Assembly: GCA_020217065.1 (NCBI GenBank) | Contig: JAIWOB010000113.1 | Span: forward strand, 1-10,000 | Reading direction: 5' to 3' | Length of the DNA: 10,000 nucleotides | From: Chloroflexota bacterium | GTDB lineage: Bacteria > Chloroflexota > Anaerolineae > Anaerolineales > Villigracilaceae | Shown here: positions 5,638-10,000 of the stretch, piece by piece | Numbering within the stretch: position 1 is the stretch's first letter | Layout: every line of letters begins with the position of its first letter | Program-made: the position numbers and the translations under genes | The notes under the pieces: model-generated | Databases searched by the model: none | Seen by the model: the letters and a program-made list of their open reading frames with translations, nothing else | What the model was told of the DNA's origin: nothing

Positions 5638-6554
5638 TAAAACGCCAAAAACCTTGCGGGATTTTCGACCAGCATGGACTGGATGCGGCTCTCGCTCACT
5701 CCCGCGCTGCGCAGGGAAGGGATGAAATCGAGCAATATCTGCGCCAGCCCATTTGTGCGCGGATTGTAGACATGCCACGCAGACTTCCGCGCCGTGTCGC
5801 CAGACAAAAGAATTTGATTGACATATCCCGCCGCAATCAAGTCTTTGATGAGCAGGACGCGTTCGCTGTCAAGCCAGTATTTGTTTTTGCCGACCTGGTC
5901 GAAGCCGAGAAATACGCCCAATCGAGCCAACTCAAGATAGGTCTCGCGCGGCAGTCCGCGGTCCAGGTGGCCGATGAGCATTCGCTCGAAGGGGACGCCC
6001 GCTTCGTTTAACAACTTCGCCTGCTCAACGGCAAACGTCCCCGCTTCGGTGTGGGTGGAGACGGGCGCGCCCGTGGCTTTGTGCGCCAAGCCGACTGCGT
6101 GAATAACTCGGCGTTCGCTTTCGGTTGCCGCATTCAGGCTGCTTGCGGCTTTGATGACTCCCGCCTTGATATCCGTGCCGCTCATACCCGACGCGATGTC
6201 TGTGACGATGCCGTCTGCAATCTCATCCGCCGATTTTCCAGCCAACGCCGCCGCGCTAAACTTCTCCTTATGGTGACCTGTGGCTGCAATCACGCGCAAG
6301 CCGGAGGCTTCCGCGATTTGGCGCATTTCAACGGGGCAGCGCCCGATTTCGGCGGTCGTCATCTCGACCAAAGCGTCCCCGCCCGCCAATTTGAAATAGC
6401 GCGCTTCCGCCACCGCCGCCGGGATGGAGTCAAAACCCAGGTCGGGGTCTTCGTCCGCGTAGGGTTCGGGGACGGACCAAATCAAATGTTCGTGGCAGGC
6501 GGTCACGCCGAGTTCAGACGGGGAAATATCTCCGAGGACGGTGCGAATTTTCAT
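5637..6554 (-). CDS. Phosphotriesterase-family metal-dependent hydrolase, probable sugar lactonase
   Basis: A 305-residue amidohydrolase-superfamily protein of the phosphotriesterase (PTE/Php) group. Metal ligands are visible in order: HEH (H21, H23), the bridging lysine in AGVIKAAS (K135), STHTE (H168), IGHLDRG (H196) and SGD (D253). The binuclear centre therefore looks complete. Known relatives include lactonases acting on pentono-1,4-lactone-5-phosphates; true organophosphate hydrolysis is less likely. Next to a dehydrogenase and a KDPG-type aldolase, opening of a sugar lactone is the natural inference. The ATG overlaps the previous stop by one base (TAATG), with GGGAG 10 nt upstream. No signal peptide is seen. 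Confidence 0.85.
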   Translation of the reverse strand: MKIRTVLGDISPSELGVTACHEHLIWSVPEPYADEDPDLGFDSIPAAVAEARYFKLAGGDALVEMTTAEIGRCPVEMRQIAEASGLRVIAATGHHKEKFSAAALAGKSADEIADGIVTDIASGMSGTDIKAGVIKAASSLNAATESERRVIHAVGLAHKATGAPVSTHTEAGTFAVEQAKLLNEAGVPFERMLIGHLDRGLPRETYLELARLGVFLGFDQVGKNKYWLDSERVLLIKDLIAAGYVNQILLSGDTARKSAWHVYNPRTNGLAQILLDFIPSLRSAGVSESRIQSMLVENPARFLAF

Positions 6555-7837
6555 TAGAGAACCGCTCCCAATTTACGCAGGGTATCCTGCAAGTTTGATA
6601 TTTTGATTTCGCGCGGGGGCTTGCCGTTTGCAATCGCCAAAGCCGCCGCCGCACCCGCGGCTTGACCCATCGCCATGCATTGTCCCATGCTGCGGACGGA
6701 GGCGTGGGCGTCGTGGTCCGCCGAGAGACAGCGACCCGCCACGAGCAGGGCGTCTACGGTTTGCGGCAGCAGGCAGCGATATGGGATGTGATACGTCTCG
6801 CCGTCGGGCAGATATTCCCAGCGGGTGTCCGCTCCCGCGTGATGTTCCTCGATGGGCGCGCCGCATTGGGCAATCGCGTCGTCGAACTTACGGGCGGATA
6901 AAACATCGGCGCGGGTCAGGCGATACTCGCCGAAGATGCGCCGGCTTTCCCGCACTCCAATTTGCACGCTCAAGCCGCCCAGCGACGCCTTTTCGTAACC
7001 CGGCGCGCGCTCAATCAGGAAGCGGGCGTATTCCATCGCCTGCCTGCGCCCTTCGATTTCGGCGCGGCTTAACTGCTCCACATCGTTTGGGTCAATATTT
7101 GCGACGCGGGTCATGTTGGTCGCCATTACGCCCTCGTGCGGGGTAATGTGTACGCTGCCTTCCTTGCGCGGCAGGTCGTATCCATCCGCAGAAGCCATCA
7201 GGGCGTGCAGTTCGCTTTTTTTGACCTGCTTTGCCCGCGCTGTGTCTACGTTGATAAGTTTGAAAGTCGTCGTCAGCGATTGAATTTTTCCATCCTTTGC
7301 GCTTTCGAACGGGACGCCGCAAGCCGCGGCGATATCCGCGTCGCCGGAAGCGTCAATGACCACATCCGCCATCAGTCGGAATAGCCCCGATTTGTTGGCG
7401 ACGACGACTCCGCGCAGGATATTTTTCTCGACGATGACATCCACCGCCAGCGAGTGATATAGGATTTTGACTCCCGACTGGCTGGCTGCCGTTTCCCAGA
7501 CCACTTTCAAAACTTCGGGGTCGTAGGTGATTCCCTGCCCGGCGCCGTAGGTGTTGGGGCGGTAAATGGCGGCTTTGCGGCGGAATAATTCATCCACAAT
7601 TATGTCGGGGACGCCGCCCACGACCTTCCGCGCCTGCGAGCCGGGCGTATAAAAGCCATAGATGGTGTCCAATACCTGAGCGCTGATTCCGCCCATGAAG
7701 CCATAGCGCTCGACCAGAGTCGTTTGCGCGCCGAGCCTTGCCGCTGTGATGGCGGCGGTCGCGCCCGCCGAGCCTGAGCCGACGACGAGGATTTTTGTTT
7801 TGGGTAAGTCGGTGAGTTGACGGGAATAGGTGTACAT
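6554..7837 (-). CDS. FAD-dependent oxidoreductase (FAD_oxidored-like)
   Basis: A 427-residue flavoprotein. The N-terminal dinucleotide-binding motif is ILVVGSGSAGATAA (residues 16-29), with E43 at the end of strand 2 and the GGISAQ segment (49-54) typical of this group. VDVIIDASGDADIAAACGVP-like residues occur near the middle. The C-terminal FAD-contact region LLVAGRCLSADHDAHASVR (364-382) is followed by GQAAGAAAALA. The family oxidises varied substrates and is common in carbohydrate clusters; the substrate is unknown. The ATG at 7837 has no good SD, and the 39-nt gap after the SDR gene is repeat-like. The stop overlaps the next gene start (TAATG). Confidence 0.85.
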   Translation of the reverse strand: MYTYSRQLTDLPKTKILVVGSGSAGATAAITAARLGAQTTLVERYGFMGGISAQVLDTIYGFYTPGSQARKVVGGVPDIIVDELFRRKAAIYRPNTYGAGQGITYDPEVLKVVWETAASQSGVKILYHSLAVDVIVEKNILRGVVVANKSGLFRLMADVVIDASGDADIAAACGVPFESAKDGKIQSLTTTFKLINVDTARAKQVKKSELHALMASADGYDLPRKEGSVHITPHEGVMATNMTRVANIDPNDVEQLSRAEIEGRRQAMEYARFLIERAPGYEKASLGGLSVQIGVRESRRIFGEYRLTRADVLSARKFDDAIAQCGAPIEEHHAGADTRWEYLPDGETYHIPYRCLLPQTVDALLVAGRCLSADHDAHASVRSMGQCMAMGQAAGAAAALAIANGKPPREIKISNLQDTLRKLGAVL

Positions 7838-7876
7838 TGAAAACTAAGGATGAATTATGAAGGATAAGGGATGAAG
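7838..7876 (-). repeat. Short degenerate repeat spacer between SDR and FAD genes
   Basis: The 39-nt gap is made of variants of 'TTCATCC(C)TTA' read on the - strand (TTCATCCCTTA, TCCTTCATAA, TTCATCCTTAG). It stands out as the only notable spacer inside an otherwise overlapping set of enzyme genes. No SD for the next gene is visible in it. Confidence 0.5.
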
Positions 7877-8644
7877 TTAGCGCGCCGTCCAGCCGCCATC
7901 CACGGTGAGAACCGCGCCGGTGACAAAAGACGAAGAATCCGATGCGAGGTAAAGCGCGGCGTTGGCGACATCCTGCGGCGAGCCAAAGCCTGCAGTCAGC
8001 GGCTGTAATTGAGTCAGCCGCGACTGGATGCGTTCGTTTTCCTGCGCGCGCCTGCTCATGGGGGTGGCAATCAAGCCGGGACAAATTACGTTGGCGCGAA
8101 TTCCGCGCGGCGCATAGTACGAGGCAATCGAACGCGTCAGGCTGATGACTGCGCCTTTGCTGGCGGCGTAAGCGTGCGTGGCGAAGTCTTCGTCGCCGCC
8201 GACCAAGCCCAGTACGGAAGCCACGTTGACGATGACTCCGCCCCCCTGCGGGAGCATGGCTTGAAGCCCATACTTGCAGCAATAAAACATGCTGTCGAGG
8301 TTCAACGCCAGAGTCTTCTCCCAGCCTTCGAGCGTGCAGGCGTCGGCGGGACCGTCGCCCCATTTCCGTCCGCTGCCGCCGGCGACATTGACGAGAATAT
8401 CGAGCCGCCCGAAGTTTGCGACCGCATCTTTGAAGGCTGATTCAACCTGCGGCGCGGAGGTCACATCCACGATTCGGCTGGCGTGATTTCCTTTCAGTAA
8501 ACTCAAAGTTTCAGCGGCGCGCGATTCGTCGAGTTCAAAAACAGCCACCTGCGCACCCTGTTCGGCGAACAGCTTGGCTGTGGCTTGCCCGATGCCGCTC
8601 CCTCCGCCGGTGACGATTGCAACTTTGCCCGCTAAAGCGCTCAT
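7877..8644 (-). CDS. Short-chain dehydrogenase/reductase (SDR), glucose-dehydrogenase-like
   Basis: A classical 255-residue SDR. TGGGSGIG (12-19) is the cofactor motif. Acidic E37 at the end of strand 2 (FELDE) points to NAD rather than NADP. NVAGG (86-90), N115, S143 and YAASK (Y159, K163) form the catalytic set, and PG at 189-190 is conserved. A small insert (GLVGGDED) separates S143 from Y159. The C-terminal VTGAVLTVDGGW is typical. It probably oxidises a sugar or polyol hydroxyl. The start at 8644 is chosen because the protein aligns from MSALAGKVAIVTG and ATGA overlaps the preceding stop by 4 nt; the same frame is open to 8971 but that part is a shadow of the upstream gene. Confidence 0.92.
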   Translation of the reverse strand: MSALAGKVAIVTGGGSGIGQATAKLFAEQGAQVAVFELDESRAAETLSLLKGNHASRIVDVTSAPQVESAFKDAVANFGRLDILVNVAGGSGRKWGDGPADACTLEGWEKTLALNLDSMFYCCKYGLQAMLPQGGGVIVNVASVLGLVGGDEDFATHAYAASKGAVISLTRSIASYYAPRGIRANVICPGLIATPMSRRAQENERIQSRLTQLQPLTAGFGSPQDVANAALYLASDSSSFVTGAVLTVDGGWTAR

Positions 8645-9423
8645 CGGCAGCCGCCATAGACTTTCTGTACACGGTCGCGGTAGTCGTCGTAACACTCGTC
8701 GAAACGCTTTTTCGACGCTTCGCTGCCAATGAAGAAACTGCTGGTCAGGACGATGGGCGGCTTTCCCAGGGCGGCGAGTTTTTCCGCGATGCGGCATTTC
8801 AAGGCGTTGGTGACCGCCGCCCCGCCGATGGTGGAGCCGGGACCGACGGGGTCTTCCAGCCCTTCCACGCGGATAAGCGCGTCGCCGCCGGGGGTGCAAT
8901 TGTCTATCACAATGTCGGCGATGTCTATTAATTTCTTTCCGCTGCTGTGAAGCGCCCTGGACGAAGCGCAATGCTCCACCGAAACGACGGCAATCACGGG
9001 CAGGTTTTGACGTTTGGCTTCGAGCGCCACGTCAATCACCACTTCGTTGACGCCGCTGTTCGAGAACAAAATGAAACTGTCGGGCTGCGCAAAGACGAAG
9101 TTGCGCATGATGACGTTGCCAAAGCCTTCGACATGTTCGAGGAACATGGCTTGCCGCTGTCCGTTTGAGCCGACGACGAGATTATGATAGGTGAGCGAGA
9201 GTTCGACTATGGGATGGAAGCCGGGAAAACTCCCGTGACGCGGGAACATCTCTTCGACAAAGATGCGGGAATGTCCCGTGCCGAAGAGATGAACAAGCCC
9301 GTCCCCGGCGATGGTTTGGGCGCAAAGTTCGGCGGCGCGCTCGATGGCGTCCATCTGCGTGGCGCGGATGCGGGTTAGAATGGCTTGCGCCTGGTCGAGA
9401 TATTTAAGAGCAGAGTTTGACAT
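8641..9423 (-). CDS. SIS-domain sugar isomerase-like protein (UPF0309-type)
   Basis: A 260-residue protein with one SIS (sugar isomerase) domain. LVHLFGTGHSRIFVEEMF (43-60) forms the first phosphosugar-binding loop, and FILFSNSGVNEVVIDVALEAK (117-137) the second Ser-rich loop. The segment GGDALIRVEG and the C-terminal sugar-isomerase helices follow. Such proteins bind or isomerise phosphorylated sugars; some are sensors. The length and the EEMFPRHG, HLEH-like context resemble the UPF0309 group. The ATG at 9423 has GGGTGA only 3 nt upstream, a poor spacing. It is the first enzyme gene after the regulator and overlaps the SDR gene by 4 nt (ATGA). Substrate unknown. Confidence 0.85.
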   Translation of the reverse strand: MSNSALKYLDQAQAILTRIRATQMDAIERAAELCAQTIAGDGLVHLFGTGHSRIFVEEMFPRHGSFPGFHPIVELSLTYHNLVVGSNGQRQAMFLEHVEGFGNVIMRNFVFAQPDSFILFSNSGVNEVVIDVALEAKRQNLPVIAVVSVEHCASSRALHSSGKKLIDIADIVIDNCTPGGDALIRVEGLEDPVGPGSTIGGAAVTNALKCRIAEKLAALGKPPIVLTSSFFIGSEASKKRFDECYDDYRDRVQKVYGGCR

Positions 9424-9439
9424 TTTTCACCCATAACCT

Positions 9440-9472
9440 CGCTCCATCGCGGACCAAGCCCGCGATGGAGCG
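9440..9472 (-). repeat. 13-bp perfect hairpin between the regulator and SIS gene
   Basis: CGCTCCATCGCGG (9440-9452) and CCGCGATGGAGCG (9460-9472) are perfect inverted copies with a 7-nt loop. It fills most of the 56-nt gap. No T-run follows on the - strand, so it is not a standard terminator; a weak T-like context is absent on the + strand too. It may be an mRNA processing or stabilising hairpin that sets regulator versus enzyme levels, or a mobile palindromic unit. Confidence 0.7.
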
Positions 9473-9479
9473 GCAAAGA

Positions 9480-10000
9480 TTAGTCGCAGCATGTTTGAGT
9501 GGTGCTGTATTCGTAGCGGTCGGCGCGGTAATAACTGGCGGAGTGTTCGATGATTTCGCCGTCGTCGAGGTAGGTGGTTGTGCCGACGAAAAGCAGGGGA
9601 GCGCCCTCCGCGACGTTCAATAACTCAGCGCGGTACTCGTCCGCGGCGACGGCGCGGACCACATGGTCAATGCGGTTGATGATGAGATGGTATTTCGTGG
9701 AAAGGATTTCATAAAGCGACTGATTGGCAAAATCCTGTTCTTCGATTGCGGGACAGCGCTCAATCAGCACGGTGCTGGTTTGGTGACAAATCGGCTCGTC
9801 GTCGCCGAGGCGCAGGCGCTCAAGAATAAAACAGGGCTTACCCTTCAGGGCTTGCAGCGCCGGGACATTTTCCGCGCTTACGATACCGGTTTCCGCGCTT
9901 AACGTGCGGGAGTGTGGTTCGCGTCCCATCTCGCGCATTTGCTGACTGAAACTTCGGTCGAGGAAAAACTGCGTGTGGCTGGGCTGCTGGCGGACAAATG
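9480..10000 (-). CDS. GntR/HutC-family transcriptional regulator, UTRA domain (5' end outside window)
   Basis: The frame is open to the window edge; 172 residues are visible and the N-terminal winged helix is cut off. The visible part begins FVRQQPSHTQFFLDRSFSQQ, the linker after a GntR HTH. It continues as a UTRA ligand-binding domain: MREMGREPHSRTL, then LERLRLGDDEPICHQTSTVLI, SLYEILSTKYHL, VRAVAADEYRAELLNVAEGAPLLF and IEHSASYYRADRYEYS. These match the HutC subgroup, whose members sense small sugars, phosphosugars or acids and usually repress adjacent catabolic genes. It precedes the enzyme genes by 56 nt on the same strand, so it may be the first gene of the operon and autoregulated. The promoter would lie beyond the right edge. 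Confidence 0.92.
   Translation of the reverse strand, partial: FVRQQPSHTQFFLDRSFSQQMREMGREPHSRTLSAETGIVSAENVPALQALKGKPCFILERLRLGDDEPICHQTSTVLIERCPAIEEQDFANQSLYEILSTKYHLIINRIDHVVRAVAADEYRAELLNVAEGAPLLFVGTTTYLDDGEIIEHSASYYRADRYEYSTTQTCCD

Noticed and set aside
5638..5778. 47-residue N-terminal extension of the aldolase
   Set aside because: It overlaps the upstream hydrolase gene and is not family-like; the TAATG junction gives the normal length.
8645..8971. Long N-terminal extension of the SDR protein
   Set aside because: It is Arg-rich out-of-frame shadow of the SIS gene; the SDR fold starts at the ATG at 8644.
4938..9902. Many + strand open frames of 60-170 codons in the right half
   Set aside because: They are antisense shadows of GC-rich coding genes; none shows a recognisable domain or plausible start signal.

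Overview
The window looks like chromosomal DNA from a mid-to-high-GC bacterium. My best guess is a Chloroflexota (Anaerolineae-like) genome. That guess rests on the general feel of the proteins, TTG starts behind strong Shine-Dalgarno (SD) sequences, and intergenic filler made of degenerate short repeats. It is an inference; no marker in the window proves the lineage.

Left half, + strand (1-4020): the classic translation/transcription block. It runs as the tail of tuf (EF-Tu), rpmG (L33), tRNA-Trp(CCA), secE, nusG, rplK (L11), rplA (L1), rplJ (L10) and rplL (L7/L12). The non-coding parts are informative. The rplJ leader is a good L10-leader candidate followed by an attenuator-type terminator. 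The rplK and rplA leaders each carry a GTGGGAGGG element resembling the L1-binding stalk of 23S rRNA. A long perfect hairpin (3991-4018) closes the block. rpoB does not follow rplL, unlike in many bacteria.

Right half, - strand (4057-10000): first a monocistronic gene with its own clear promoter, encoding a large staphylococcal-nuclease-fold protein with all expected catalytic residues. Then comes a catabolic operon read from right to left: a GntR/HutC regulator (cut by the window end), SIS-domain sugar isomerase-like protein, SDR dehydrogenase, FAD-dependent oxidoreductase, phosphotriesterase-family metal-dependent lactonase-like hydrolase, and a KDPG/KHG-type aldolase. Three junctions overlap by 4, 1 and 1 nt (ATGA, TAATG, TAATG), so translation is probably coupled. 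The set suggests oxidation of a sugar or sugar phosphate to a lactone, lactone opening, and retro-aldol cleavage of a 2-keto-3-deoxy sugar acid to pyruvate plus an aldehyde. No dehydratase, kinase or transporter is visible, so the substrate is unknown.

Most of the window is ordinary. The points worth a second look are the paired L1-site candidates, the L10 leader, the hairpins at 282-359 and 9440-9472, the N-terminal extension of NusG, and the unassigned sugar-acid operon.
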